Source: Solibacillus sp040273735 (GTDB taxonomy: Bacteria > Bacillota > Bacilli > Bacillales_A > Planococcaceae). From it: DNA of 64,000 bases. The stretch is taken from positions 62,001-126,000 of the forward strand of contig NZ_JBELZM010000009.1 of assembly GCF_040273735.1 (NCBI RefSeq), given 5' to 3'. The position numbers and the translations under genes are program-made. Below, piece by piece: positions 9,121 through 18,654 of the stretch; positions within the stretch are counted from its first letter, which is position 1; every line of letters starts with the position of its first letter. A model generated the notes under the pieces. That model saw only the letters and a list, made by a program, of their open reading frames with translations, did no database searches and had not been told where the DNA came from.

Positions 9121-9375
9121 AATTTTACAACCTCCCGCAAAACATTTTAGCACACAATATTAGAAAAACATATTTTGTGCAAAATAGCACGAGATGATGT
9201 TTTTTCTTATACGAATTTATTTTATTGCAAACCGATATTTTCTTTATCAATGTAAAAATTCGATATTCGAATTATTTGCTGTTGCCTTCAAAATATTAGG
9301 ACGAAACTCTTTCACAGATGTTTCATAGAATACACGGGAAAACTTTTTATTAATCAGTAATAATATGCAAAAATA

Positions 9376-9408
9376 AAAACAAGGATACGAAAATCGAATC
9401 CTTGTTTT
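9376..9408 (-). terminator. terminator downstream of degU
   Basis: A perfect stem AAAACAAGGAT / ATCCTTGTTTT followed by T-rich sequence on the minus strand, 17 bases after the degU stop. Confidence 0.85.
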
Positions 9409-9424
9409 AACGTTTAATATGTAA

Positions 9425-10099
9425 TTAACGTACTTCTACCCAGCCGTTTTTGATTGCTGTTACAACTGCTTGTGTACGGTCATTAACATTCATTTTTTGT
9501 AAAATACTTGATACATGGTTTTTAACCGTTTTTTCCGAGATGAATAATGTCTCGCCGATTGTACGGTTTGATTGGCCGTCTGTTAACAATTGAAGCACTT
9601 CGCATTCACGCTTCGTTAATAAGTGGAATGGACGGCGAATTTCTGTTTGATGGAAATTACCTTTGTTTTCGTGCTCTGATAGACGACGGAATTCCGCAAC
9701 TAGATTTTTCGTTACTTTCGGGTGCAGGTAAGAACCACCGTTAGAAACAACTTTGATTGCTTCAACAATTTCATCGGCATCCATTTCTTTCAGCATATAG
9801 CCAAGTGCACCTGATTTTAATGCGTGTGTTACATATGATTCGTCATCATGAATCGATAAAACCATTACTTTGGCATCCGGATATACAGCGATTAAATCAG
9901 CTGTCGCCTCTACACCGTTTTTGCCCGGCATATTAATATCCATCAATACGACATCCGGTTCGTTTTGTCCATATAAGTTTACGATATCTGTGCCGTCATC
10001 ACCTTCAGCAACAACCTCGAATGTGTCTTCAAAATCTAAAATACGTTTTACCCCTTCACGGAATAATTGGTGATCATCTACAATAATAATTTTCGTCAT
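9425..10099 (-). CDS. degU: two-component response regulator DegU
   Basis: A 224-residue NarL/FixJ-type regulator. The receiver domain (1-120) has the acidic pair DD at 8-9, phospho-acceptor Asp54 in LMDINMPG, and Lys in YMLKEMD. The LuxR-type helix-turn-helix (about 158-222) contains LTKRECEVLQLLTDG and SEKTVKNHVSSILQKM. DegU controls exoenzymes, competence, motility and biofilm genes in Bacillus. It follows degS after 22 bases and is partner to it. A terminator follows. Confidence 0.96.
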   Translation of the reverse strand: MTKIIIVDDHQLFREGVKRILDFEDTFEVVAEGDDGTDIVNLYGQNEPDVVLMDINMPGKNGVEATADLIAVYPDAKVMVLSIHDDESYVTHALKSGALGYMLKEMDADEIVEAIKVVSNGGSYLHPKVTKNLVAEFRRLSEHENKGNFHQTEIRRPFHLLTKRECEVLQLLTDGQSNRTIGETLFISEKTVKNHVSSILQKMNVNDRTQAVVTAIKNGWVEVR

Positions 10100-10121
10100 T
10101 TCGAAACCCCCTGGAATTCTG

Positions 10122-11285
10122 CTATCTTATCTCTTCATCTTTTGTCGGCAATGGAATTTTCATTAAAATCGTTGTTCCTTTACCGATGCTGCTGCTAATT
10201 TTCAAAGAACCTTTCAGCAGATCAATTCTTTCTTTCATTCCTATAATACCGAAAGATCCTTCACGAGCGCTTTCTGTATCAAATCCAACCCCATTATCTT
10301 TTACTACAACATTAATTTCGTCACATAACCATTCAAGTTTAACGATAATCAGGTTAGGCTTTCCGTGTTTCAATGCATTGTTTACACTTTCCTGCACTAA
10401 ACGGAAAACAGCCACCTCATAATCTGAAGGAATTCTGCGCTCGTTATTATATGAAAGGAACTGAATCTCAACACCTGGATTATATTCCATAATCGTAGAT
10501 AAATACTTTTTCAATGTCGGATCAATACCTAGGTCATCGAGCGCCATTGGACGTAAATCATAAATAATGCGGCGTACTTCGGATAAGGCGTTGCGAACGC
10601 TTATTTTCAAGTCATGAATTTCTTTTAAAGCGGCGTCGGCTCCTTTTTCTCGGAAAGTGCGGTCAATTAAATTCGAACGCATCAGCACATTCGCCATCAT
10701 TTGTGCAGGCCCATCATGAATTTCACGCGATAAACGCTTTCGTTCTTCTTCCTGGGCTGCGATAATACGTATGCCAAAATCTTGTTTGATCTTCGCCTGT
10801 TCAAGTGCTGCCCCGACATTTTTCAAATCGGTAGTCAAAAAGTTAATAACAACATTCACTTGATTCACGATATGATCCGCTCTTTCAATCGTATCATAAA
10901 GTGTGCGCAGGCGCCTTTCCAAATCGTCACGCTTGTCTCTTAGCTGCTTTTCGCGTTCCCGGCAAAGGGAGACCTTTAACTGTAAATTACTTGTATTTTC
11001 ATAAGCTGCACGTATTTGCTCTTCTGAATGATTATTGAAACTTTTACTTACAATGACTAATCGCTGTCTAGATAATTGAAGCAACTTTTCCAAATTATCA
11101 CTTTCATCTATTATAATCTTAATTTCATGACGCACAACTTCCAGCTCTTGTTGCATCTCTTCAAAGTTTCTGCGGCTTTGTTCGCTTATAATAAATACAT
11201 CATCTTTCGAACTTGTAATAGTTTCCAACATTCGATTAAATATTACATCAAGCGAGGCGATGTCTATTTGATTGTTTTCTAGCAC
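10122..11285 (-). CDS. degS: sensor histidine kinase DegS
   Basis: A 387-residue cytoplasmic kinase. An N-terminal coiled coil (about 30-170) precedes the HisKA_3 dimerisation motif EEERKRLSREIHDGPAQMM, phospho-acceptor His190, and the HATPase_c domain with N-box NALKHGKPN, DNGVGFD and GIIGMKERI. There is no membrane segment, as in B. subtilis DegS. It phosphorylates DegU, encoded immediately downstream. It is divergent from the yvyE homologue. Confidence 0.95.
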   Translation of the reverse strand: MLENNQIDIASLDVIFNRMLETITSSKDDVFIISEQSRRNFEEMQQELEVVRHEIKIIIDESDNLEKLLQLSRQRLVIVSKSFNNHSEEQIRAAYENTSNLQLKVSLCREREKQLRDKRDDLERRLRTLYDTIERADHIVNQVNVVINFLTTDLKNVGAALEQAKIKQDFGIRIIAAQEEERKRLSREIHDGPAQMMANVLMRSNLIDRTFREKGADAALKEIHDLKISVRNALSEVRRIIYDLRPMALDDLGIDPTLKKYLSTIMEYNPGVEIQFLSYNNERRIPSDYEVAVFRLVQESVNNALKHGKPNLIIVKLEWLCDEINVVVKDNGVGFDTESAREGSFGIIGMKERIDLLKGSLKISSSIGKGTTILMKIPLPTKDEEIR

Positions 11286-11446
11286 TTTTTCCCCACCTTA
11301 CTTAGTCAGAAAGCGAACTACTCTATCTTTTTACTTTGCAACCTACTATTATAGTACATACATATTATATCATTAGTAAATCATTTTTTAAGTTAAATTA
11401 TAACCACAAATTTGAAATCAAATTGTAATATTAAGGAGAATCGATA

Positions 11447-12083
11447 ATGAGAAATAACTACATTACTGTAAAAGGTTACGGAGAATCAGAAATCATCATA
11501 TCAAAATCGCGTTTTTCTAACTTATGTAGAACGCGTTGAGACAGAAGAAGAAGCGATTCTCTTTATTGATAAAATAAAAAAGATGCATGCATCGGCTACC
11601 CATAACTGCTCCTGCTATATGATCGGGGAGCATGACCATATCCAAAAAGCGAATGATGACGGGGAACCAAGCGGTACTGCAGGCGTCCCTATGTTAGAAG
11701 TACTTAAAAAACAAGGTTTAAAAGATACGGTTGTTGTCGTCACTCGCTATTTCGGCGGGATTAAACTTGGCGGAGGCGGTTTAATCCGTGCTTATAGTAA
11801 AGCAACAACAGAAGGAATTGCAGCTGCTCAAGTTGTTGAGCGAAAATTGCATTATTTAATGAAAATCGAGATTGATTATGTGTGGTTGGGGAAAATAGAA
11901 AATGAGATACGCGGTTCCCACTACCCTCTTCATGATATTCAGTATGCGGAAAATGTAGATATTTATGTACACGTTTTAAAAGAAGAAGAGCAAAATTTTA
12001 TTGACTGGATTACCGAACTGACAAACGGACAGGCAGCCGTCACACAAAAAGAAGCGCTTTTCATCGAATTTTTTAAGGAATAG
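11447..12083 (+). pseudogene. yvyE: YvyE/IMPACT (YigZ) family protein, frameshifted as assembled
   Basis: The start at 11447 after aaggag reads MRNNYITVKGYGESEIIISKSRF, then runs into a stop at 11537. Removing one T from the run of five at 11512-11516 restores RFLTYVERVETEEEA joined to the long downstream frame, giving about 211 residues, the normal length. That frame has the family motif THNCSCYMIGEHD, NDDGEPSGTAGVPMLEVL and VVTRYFGGIKLGGGGLIRAYS. So this is one gene with a +1 homopolymer insertion, either a real mutation or a sequencing error. The family is linked to translation control (yeast IMPACT/Yih1), but the bacterial role is unclear. It is divergent from degS as in B. subtilis. Confidence 0.88.
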
Positions 12084-12122
12084 TGTCGAAATATTTGTCA
12101 TCATAATGCAAGATATCGTTAC

Positions 12123-12151
12123 TTTACGACAAAAGTAGATTGTAGTATATT
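12123..12151 (+). promoter_or_regulatory. candidate sigma-A promoter for the LCP gene
   Basis: TTTACG at 12123-12128, a 17-base spacer, and TATATT at 12146-12151, about 75 bases before the gene start. Confidence 0.45.
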
Positions 12152-12224
12152 AGATAAGATTACGAATTAACTATAATAGCCAATTTAATATAGTAACCTA
12201 TCCCTAACCTAGAGGAGAATCTTT

Positions 12225-13274
12225 ATGAAAACAAGGCAAAATAAAAGGAAAGGCTCTTCGAAATTCAGATTGTTTCTTAAAGTTACGACGCTTCTGACTC
12301 TTTCGCTCGTAATTTGCGCAACAGCATACGGTGTCTATTTGACGAAGCAAGCCGAACATGCTGCAAACAGTGCATATGAAGAAATCGAGGACCGCAAACT
12401 CCCGGATAAACGTGAAGTAAAAGTTGAACCGGCTCAAGACAATGTTTCTATTTTAATTTTAGGTGTCGATGATAGTGAAAAGCGCGGACAAGGTGCAGAC
12501 AATTCCCGTACTGATGCCCTCCTGCTTGCCACTTTAAACAATAAAACAAAAACAGTTAAACTAGTGAGTATCCCACGTGATTCATATGTTTACATCCCTC
12601 ATATCGGATATAACGATAAAATCAACCATGCGCATGCGCGCGGTGGCACACTTGCTTCAATAGAAACTGTAGAAGAACTATTTGATATCCCAATTGACTA
12701 TTATTTACGTGTAAACTTTAACGCCTTCATCGATATTGTCGATGCTTTAGGCGGTATCCAAGCAGAAGTGCCTTACACGATGAATGAAAAAGACGAATTC
12801 GACCGTAATACTGTTAAGCTTCAACCCGGATTACAAACATTGGATGGCCGTGAAGCATTGGCTCTTGCACGTACACGTAAACAGGACAATGACATCGAAC
12901 GCGGAAAACGCCAACAGGAAATTATTCAGGCGATCGCTTCTAAAGCAGCATCATTTACATCCATTTCAAAATACGATGATATTTTATCGGCTGTCGGAAA
13001 CAATATGAAGACAGATATGACATTCACTGAAATGAAATCTTTCTTCAGCTATTTATCAAACGGCATGCCACGTATTGATACATTAACATTGGAAGGCTAT
13101 GACGACATGTCAACAGGTGTCTACTATTACAAACTGGATGAAGAAGCACTAGAAGAAACTAGCCATATTTTAAAAAGTCATTTAGGGCTTACTCCGGAAT
13201 CTACAAACATTTCGGGCACAAGCTCTCAATCCAACTCAGCTTACACAACAAGAACGAATACAGATACACAATAA
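12225..13274 (+). CDS. LytR-CpsA-Psr (LCP) family cell-wall polymer transferase
   Basis: A 349-residue protein: a short basic N terminus, one membrane helix (about 22-45, LLTLSLVICATAYGVYL), then the extracellular LCP domain. Motifs are ILGVDDSEKRGQGADNSRTDA, VSIPRDSYVYI, DGREALALARTRK and DIERGKRQQEII; the conserved Arg and Asp residues bind the polyprenyl-pyrophosphate lipid. LCP enzymes attach teichoic acids or other secondary polymers to peptidoglycan. It corresponds by position to B. subtilis tagU/lytR next to tagO. A serine/threonine-rich tail follows the domain. Ribosome site agaggagaa. Confidence 0.92.
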   Translation: MKTRQNKRKGSSKFRLFLKVTTLLTLSLVICATAYGVYLTKQAEHAANSAYEEIEDRKLPDKREVKVEPAQDNVSILILGVDDSEKRGQGADNSRTDALLLATLNNKTKTVKLVSIPRDSYVYIPHIGYNDKINHAHARGGTLASIETVEELFDIPIDYYLRVNFNAFIDIVDALGGIQAEVPYTMNEKDEFDRNTVKLQPGLQTLDGREALALARTRKQDNDIERGKRQQEIIQAIASKAASFTSISKYDDILSAVGNNMKTDMTFTEMKSFFSYLSNGMPRIDTLTLEGYDDMSTGVYYYKLDEEALEETSHILKSHLGLTPESTNISGTSSQSNSAYTTRTNTDTQ

Positions 13275-13279
13275 GAAAG

Positions 13280-13317
13280 AACCAATCTTCGCAAATGATG
13301 TGGGGGTTGGTTTTTTT
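13280..13317 (+). terminator. terminator downstream of the LCP gene
   Basis: AACCAA / TTGGTT stem ending in seven T, just after the LCP stop. Confidence 0.7.
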
Positions 13318-13324
13318 ATGGCGT

Positions 13325-13492
13325 TTCTACCTATATTAAAGGGGTGTTCTACTTTACAGGCGTTCTGTTCTACATTCCTCTGAGAAATTTCTACTTTAGC
13401 CTTAGAACTTTCTACTTTAGACTTTGAACTTTCTACTTTCACTCATTCCGTTCCACATTAGCCGCAAAACTTTCTAAATCCCGCCATAATTC
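13325..13492 (-). repeat. 21-bp phased repeat array, 8 units
   Basis: Units start at 13325, 13347, 13368, 13389, 13410, 13431, 13451 and 13472 (spacings 22, 21, 21, 21, 21, 20, 21). The plus-strand core is TTCTACTTT, with the last units TTCCACATT and TTCTAAATC. It lies exactly between two convergent terminators (LCP gene and tagO). A minus-strand frame encodes KVESSKS-type heptads, starts with GTG and has no visible ribosome site. Confidence 0.88.
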
Positions 13493-13516
13493 GGCCAATA
13501 ATTCCCCATAAATAAA

Positions 13517-13551
13517 AAACAAGCAAACGGCATTAAGCCATTTACTTGTTT
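13517..13551 (-). terminator. terminator downstream of tagO
   Basis: AAACAAG.AAA / TTT.CTTGTTT stem with a T tract on the minus strand. Confidence 0.8.
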
Positions 13552-13559
13552 CGGTCTTT

Positions 13560-14615
13560 TCACTTATTAAAAATTCTTACGAGGTTGAGCAGCGGTTTAT
13601 AGTTTTTGCCGGCTAGGCCGATAATTTCTACAAACAGCTCAATCGCGACTAATATAACAGCAATGAGTAAAATTGCGCCCCATACTTTTGCCATCGAGAA
13701 GATGACAGCAGCGAGACCGAACATTGCAGCCATCGCATAAATAATCGTCACAGTTTGACGATGTGAGAATCCTAAATCCAATAAACGGTGGTGTAAATGC
13801 GATTTATCCGGATCTGACCACTTTTTACCGCTACGCAAACGACGCACGATTGCGAAGAAAGTATCGGAAATCGGAACTCCCAGCATAATTACCGGGATAA
13901 CGAACGAAATAACCGCTACGTTCTTAAATCCTAATAGTGCGAGCACCGAAATCATAAATCCTAAAAAGAGTGCACCTGTGTCCCCCATGAAAATTTTCGC
14001 AGGGTGGAAGTTGAAAAACAGGAAACCGATTGTTGCAGCAGCCAAAATGGCAGCCATTGCAATAACAATACCATTCCCCATGATCATTGCCATTACGGCT
14101 AATGTCATTAAAGCAATTGTTGATACACCTGCAGCTAGTCCATCAAGACCATCGATTAGGTTAATTGCATTTGTAATACCGACAATCCAAATAATTGTGA
14201 ACGGAATTCCTAACCAGCCGAATTCCAGTTCTCCACCAAACGGTAAGTTAATATTGTCAATTTGAATACCGCCGACAAATACAACAATACAGGCAGCGAT
14301 CACTTGGCCAAGCAATTTAGCTTTAGCGGAAATTTCACGCATATCATCAACGATACCTGTTGCTACAATAATTGTCGCGGCAATTAAAATCGCGTATAAG
14401 TAGTCACTTTCGAAGTTCGTGACAAATTTTAAAAGTAATATCCCGATCATAAACGCACCAAAAATTGCTAAACCGCCTAATCGTGGCATAATGCGAGCAT
14501 GCACTTTACGATAGTTCGGGGCATCTACAGCTCCAAGGCGAAAAGCCAATCGCTTCACAAGCGGAGTTAGTATAATAGCAGCAATAAAAGCTACGATTAA
14601 AGACACGTAAATCAT
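13560..14615 (-). CDS. tagO: undecaprenyl-phosphate GlcNAc-1-phosphate transferase TagO
   Basis: A 351-residue polytopic membrane protein (about 10-11 helices) of the MraY/WecA family. It has the catalytic motifs VDDMREIS (near 89), NLIDGLDGLAAGVS (near 152), FMGDTGALFLG (near 210) and the cytoplasmic loop DPDKSHLHHRLLDLG. It makes undecaprenyl-PP-GlcNAc, the first lipid intermediate for wall teichoic acid and for the secondary cell-wall polymer to which SLH proteins bind. It is convergent with the LCP gene. Confidence 0.93.
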   Translation of the reverse strand: MIYVSLIVAFIAAIILTPLVKRLAFRLGAVDAPNYRKVHARIMPRLGGLAIFGAFMIGILLLKFVTNFESDYLYAILIAATIIVATGIVDDMREISAKAKLLGQVIAACIVVFVGGIQIDNINLPFGGELEFGWLGIPFTIIWIVGITNAINLIDGLDGLAAGVSTIALMTLAVMAMIMGNGIVIAMAAILAAATIGFLFFNFHPAKIFMGDTGALFLGFMISVLALLGFKNVAVISFVIPVIMLGVPISDTFFAIVRRLRSGKKWSDPDKSHLHHRLLDLGFSHRQTVTIIYAMAAMFGLAAVIFSMAKVWGAILLIAVILVAIELFVEIIGLAGKNYKPLLNLVRIFNK

Positions 14616-14965
14616 GTCTCTCCTCCTTAATTTTTGTAGTATTAAGCATTACAATAAATCGCCTTTTGGAGATTCATTAAAAACTCTACATTTTTATTCA
14701 ACATAAGTATAGCATGAACATTTCATAAAATATAGCTTAAATTCCTTCCACTATTTATTCAGCCCACATAAATTTTACATCTTTCATTCTTCTTGTATAT
14801 TTCAAACTTATCAAATAATTATTAATATAAAAGAAAGGCTTATCCAATTTATTTATATTACTCCTATGAATTACCTTTTGGTCAGTAGTCTTTTTGTGCA
14901 ATATTTGATAAAATAACGGAGTGTCTACTATATTAAAGTAGCCAATTTCAAAGGAGAGTAAAATA
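14616..14965. other. intergenic region between divergent tagO and secA2
   Basis: 350 AT-rich bases presumably carrying both promoters. A 75-codon minus-strand frame here (14755-14982) overlaps the secA2 start, lacks a ribosome site and shows no protein features. A small palindrome CTACTatattaaAGTAG lies about 25 bases before secA2. Nothing else recognised. Confidence 0.4.
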
Positions 14966-17326
14966 ATGTTCTCAATTTTCAAACGTAATAAAGAGCAAAC
15001 AAGTGCTCGAGAGCTTAAAAGATACTACAAAACAGTAGAGCAGATTAATAGCCTCGAAGCAACATATAGTCCTATGTCTGACGAAGAACTTCGAAATATG
15101 ACATTTACATTTAAAGAACGTCTAGAAAACGGAACACAGCTAGTTGATATTATCCCTGATGCATTTGCTGTTGTCCGTGAAGCTTCTAAACGTGTATTAA
15201 ACATGCGCCACTTTGATGTGCAGTTAATCGGCGGTCTAGTACTGACTGAAGGTAATATTGCCGAAATGCCGACTGGTGAAGGTAAAACACTTGTTGCCTC
15301 ACTTCCTTCTTACGTACGTGCTTTGGAAGGTAAAGGTGTACACGTTATTACAGTAAACGATTACCTTGCAAAACGTGACTTCGAATTAATCGGGCAAATC
15401 CACCGTTTCCTTGGGTTAACAGTTGGACTGAACGTTCCAATGATGGAACCTGCAGATAAAAAGGAAGCGTACAATGCGGATATTACATACGGTGTCGGGA
15501 CAGAATTCGGTTTCGACTATCTTCGTGATAATATGGCACATACAATCGGCGATAAAGTACAGCGTCCATACCACTTTGCGATTATCGATGAAGTAGATTC
15601 TGTCTTAATCGACGAAGCGAAAACACCGTTAATCATCGCTGGTAAAATGGGTGCAAACGAAGAACTGCACCGTATTGCCGCAATGCTTGCAAAACGTTTC
15701 AAAGCTGAAGAAGATTATGATTTCGATGATGAAACGAAAGCGACTTCGTTAACAGATCAAGGTATCGAAAAAGTTGAAGCGGCATTCGGTGTCGATAATT
15801 TATACGATTTGGAACATCAAACATTGTACCACTATGTAATTCAGGCAGTACGTGCACACGTTATGTTTGAGTGTGATGTTGATTACATCGTTCGCGATGA
15901 CAAAATCGAATTGGTCGATATGTTTACAGGCCGTATTATGGAAGGTCGTTCACTTTCTGACGGCTTACACCAGGCGATTGAAGCAAAAGAAGGCGTAACA
16001 ATCACTGAGGAAAACAAAGCACAGGCCCAAGTTACAATTCAAAACTATTTCCGTATGTATCCGACATTATCAGGGATGACAGGTACTGCGAAAACACAGG
16101 AAAAAGAAATTTTAGAAGTTTACGGTATGCGTGTAATTCAAATACCGACAAACCGTCCACGTCGCCGTCTGGACCAGCCGGATATCGTATTCGAAAACAT
16201 CGAGCAAAAATACGAATATGTGGCACAGGAAGCAGTGCGACGCCATGAAAAAGGACAACCGGTATTAATCGGGACAACTTCTATTTTACAATCAGAAAAA
16301 GTAGCAAGTTACTTGAAAAAACACGGCTTACAATTCCAATTACTAAATGCGAAAACAGTCGAGCAAGAGGTTGAATTAATTTCGGAAGCGGGACAAAAAA
16401 ATCGTATAACAGTCGCAACAAACATGGCTGGACGTGGTACGGATATCGTATTGGGTGAAGGCGTTGAAGATCTTGGCGGTTTATTTGTAATCGGTACTGA
16501 AAAGCATGAAAGCCGTCGTGTCGATAACCAGTTACGTGGACGTTCAGGTCGTCAAGGTGACGTAGGTGAAACTCGATTTATCCTTTCAATTGAAGACGAT
16601 ATGTTCAAGCGTTTCGCAAAAGATGATGTAGAGAAATTCCGCAAGAAAATGACAACTGACGAAATCGGTCTTATTCAAAACAAAGAAGTGACAGAGCTGA
16701 TTGAACGGACACAACGTATCGTTGAAGGCGCACACTTCTCTATGCGTGAATACAACTTAAAGCTGGACGATGTAATTAATGATCAGCGCCGTATTGTCTA
16801 CGATTTACGTGACAGAGTCTTGAGAAACGAAGATATTATTCCTCTTTTAGTTCGAATGATGTATGAAACAGTTGACTTTGCAGTTCGTGAAAATGCACCT
16901 GAGGATAAAGATGTTGCTGAGTGGGATTTTGATAAAATGGAGAAAACAGTCAATTCCTTATTTATTGAACCAATCTTAGTAAATCGTGATGAAACAAAGC
17001 TCAAAAATTTACTTGATGCTATGGATCCTCCCGTTAAGCAATTAAAAGAGGTAATCGAAAGTTTTGAGGAAAATGAACAAATTATGACCGTTATTCCAAA
17101 GGTAATGCTAAGTTTCATCGACCATATGTGGGTGAAACATTTAGAACAAATGGCTCACTTAAAAGAAGGAATCGGTTTACGTCATTACCAACAGGAAGAT
17201 CCCATGCGTATTTACCAACGTGAAGGATTAGAATTATTCGGTAAAAACTACCAAGAACTTCGCCGCACAATTGTAGAAGAACTTGTAACATTTATGAAAA
17301 ACAATACGATGAATGTGGAGGAATAA
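14966..17326 (+). CDS. secA2: accessory Sec translocase ATPase SecA2
   Basis: A 786-residue SecA-family motor with Walker A GEGKT at 104-108, motif II IIDEVDSVLIDEAKTP near 206, the second nucleotide-binding domain with TNMAGRGTDIVLGEG and QLRGRSGRQGD, and the C-terminal scaffold/wing region. It stops after the helical scaffold and lacks the zinc-binding CxCxSGxxxxxCC tail of housekeeping SecA. The short length, missing tail and adjacent slaP mark it as SecA2. In Bacillus anthracis SecA2 with SlaP exports the SLH S-layer proteins, and the same role is inferred here given ten SLH genes downstream. Strong ribosome site (aaaggagag). Confidence 0.92.
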   Translation: MFSIFKRNKEQTSARELKRYYKTVEQINSLEATYSPMSDEELRNMTFTFKERLENGTQLVDIIPDAFAVVREASKRVLNMRHFDVQLIGGLVLTEGNIAEMPTGEGKTLVASLPSYVRALEGKGVHVITVNDYLAKRDFELIGQIHRFLGLTVGLNVPMMEPADKKEAYNADITYGVGTEFGFDYLRDNMAHTIGDKVQRPYHFAIIDEVDSVLIDEAKTPLIIAGKMGANEELHRIAAMLAKRFKAEEDYDFDDETKATSLTDQGIEKVEAAFGVDNLYDLEHQTLYHYVIQAVRAHVMFECDVDYIVRDDKIELVDMFTGRIMEGRSLSDGLHQAIEAKEGVTITEENKAQAQVTIQNYFRMYPTLSGMTGTAKTQEKEILEVYGMRVIQIPTNRPRRRLDQPDIVFENIEQKYEYVAQEAVRRHEKGQPVLIGTTSILQSEKVASYLKKHGLQFQLLNAKTVEQEVELISEAGQKNRITVATNMAGRGTDIVLGEGVEDLGGLFVIGTEKHESRRVDNQLRGRSGRQGDVGETRFILSIEDDMFKRFAKDDVEKFRKKMTTDEIGLIQNKEVTELIERTQRIVEGAHFSMREYNLKLDDVINDQRRIVYDLRDRVLRNEDIIPLLVRMMYETVDFAVRENAPEDKDVAEWDFDKMEKTVNSLFIEPILVNRDETKLKNLLDAMDPPVKQLKEVIESFEENEQIMTVIPKVMLSFIDHMWVKHLEQMAHLKEGIGLRHYQQEDPMRIYQREGLELFGKNYQELRRTIVEELVTFMKNNTMNVEE

Positions 17327-17329
17327 CAA

Positions 17330-18235
17330 ATGGGTTTATTTGATTTATTTAAAAAAGGTGACAAAGTAGGTAAAGACAGTGCTGTAGATTCATCATCTGT
17401 CGTAAAATCATCCAATGAAAATTCTAAAAAGGATGCGGACCGTGATGTCATTACAAAATTGTCATTCCATCCTGAATGGGATGTTCCACAGGAGCAAAAG
17501 TATGTATTTAACTTTCTGGCAAATGATTTAGCACCATTAAAGCCAAATCAATTATCATTGGCAGCAATTAATATCGAGCCATCACTGGCAAACGGTTCAT
17601 GGAATGTAAAAGCATTTTTCCGTTCTTCATTATCTGAGGCTATTGAATTAGGCGAAATCGAATTATTAATTTTGGATAAAGATGATAACCGCATTGCTTC
17701 AAATTACTTTGATTTTAAAGAACTTGGTGTAATCCCGGCAGAAAGTGCACGTCCTTGGATTTTCACCTTCCCTGCTTCTTCTATCACAGCAGACGAAGTG
17801 CCTGAAGACGGCTGGAAAATTTCATTCAACTTGCTTTCATTACGCGGTCACCAATTAGACTTGGATGAAACATGGAAAAAGCAATTACCAGATGATCAAC
17901 AAGAAAAATTGGCAGAAATCGTGAAAAGCTTACCGAAATTAGGAAAAACAGAAGTGAACTTTACAGGATTACAGGCTAAGATGAATAATGATGGCAGCTT
18001 ACACGCTTCCATTTTCATCCGTAACGGCCATGATAAAGCGATTAACTTAGAACAGTTACCTCTTGAAATTATGGATGCACGCAATGTCGTAGTTGCAAAA
18101 GGATCGTTCAAATTAAATCCTGTTTTATCAGTACAGCCTAATACGACAAAACCTTGGACATTTATCTTCCCTAAAGAATTAGTTACAGTTAAAGGTATTG
18201 ACCTTTCTCGCTGGACAGCCCGCGTTCCGCAATAG
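17330..18235 (+). CDS. slaP: SlaP, accessory Sec S-layer assembly protein
   Basis: A 301-residue protein beginning MGLFDLFKKGDKVG, then two similar SLAP repeats of about 120 residues. Repeat 1 contains LSFHPEWDVPQEQKYVFNF and SARPWIFTFP. Repeat 2 contains LPKLGKTEVNFTGLQAKMN and TKPWTFIFPKELV. The paired PW.F.FP motif is characteristic. No signal peptide: it is probably cytosolic or peripheral at the translocase. It begins 3 bases after secA2 ends and its ribosome site lies in the secA2 3' end, so they are coupled. In B. anthracis SlaP is required with SecA2 for S-layer protein secretion. Confidence 0.9.
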   Translation: MGLFDLFKKGDKVGKDSAVDSSSVVKSSNENSKKDADRDVITKLSFHPEWDVPQEQKYVFNFLANDLAPLKPNQLSLAAINIEPSLANGSWNVKAFFRSSLSEAIELGEIELLILDKDDNRIASNYFDFKELGVIPAESARPWIFTFPASSITADEVPEDGWKISFNLLSLRGHQLDLDETWKKQLPDDQQEKLAEIVKSLPKLGKTEVNFTGLQAKMNNDGSLHASIFIRNGHDKAINLEQLPLEIMDARNVVVAKGSFKLNPVLSVQPNTTKPWTFIFPKELVTVKGIDLSRWTARVPQ

Positions 18236-18243
18236 ATTCTATT

Positions 18244-18288
18244 ACAGCATTTGGAAAGTCATTTATTGGCTTCCGGATGCTGTTTTTT
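18244..18288 (+). terminator. terminator downstream of secA2-slaP
   Basis: ACAGCAT.TGGAA / TTCC..ATGCTGT stem followed by TTTTTT. Confidence 0.75.
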
Positions 18289-18346
18289 GTTTACGGAACT
18301 TACTTTATGAAGCATCTCGTTTTTATTTGACACTTTTACGAGAAAA

Positions 18347-18460
18347 GTAGAACATTTCTTTGTTTATATAGAACTGAGCGCTAGTAATGTGGAAATATAA
18401 AAGCTTATGTAGAATGTTTAGAGTCTAATGTGGAAACTTCACCAACTAATGTAGAACTGC
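18347..18460 (+). repeat. 21-bp phased repeat array, 6 units
   Basis: Plus-strand cores GTAGAAC, ATAGAAC, GTGGAAA, GTAGAAT, GTGGAAA and GTAGAAC start at 18347, 18368, 18389, 18409, 18430 and 18451 (spacings 21, 21, 20, 21, 21). An isolated AAAGTAGAAC at 18524-18533 is out of phase. It lies between the slaP terminator and the terminator of the convergent NlpC/P60 gene. Confidence 0.85.
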
Positions 18461-18578
18461 TTACTCAAAAAATCTTTTCCTCTTCAATACCACTCCCCTA
18501 TTAATCTACCACCCTTTGATTCAAAAGTAGAACTCAAACTCACATTCAACATCTATTCCTTATTTCAAAACACTAAAA

Positions 18579-18608
18579 AATCCCCCACCCTATAAAAGGT
18601 GAGAGATT
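18579..18608 (-). terminator. weak terminator downstream of the NlpC/P60 gene
   Basis: An imperfect stem AATC.C..ACC / GGT..G.GATT with a T tract on the minus strand. Confidence 0.5.
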
Positions 18609-18654
18609 GTAATTAGGAAATTTGCAGTATGTAGTAGTGTGTATAAGCTATGTG

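Noticed and set aside
13236..13442. 68-codon minus-strand frame with KVESSK heptads
   Set aside because: GTG start with no ribosome site, runs through the array and the LCP gene terminator and overlaps the 3' end of the LCP gene.
14755..14982. 75-codon minus-strand frame before secA2
   Set aside because: Overlaps the secA2 start, no ribosome site, AT-rich chance frame.
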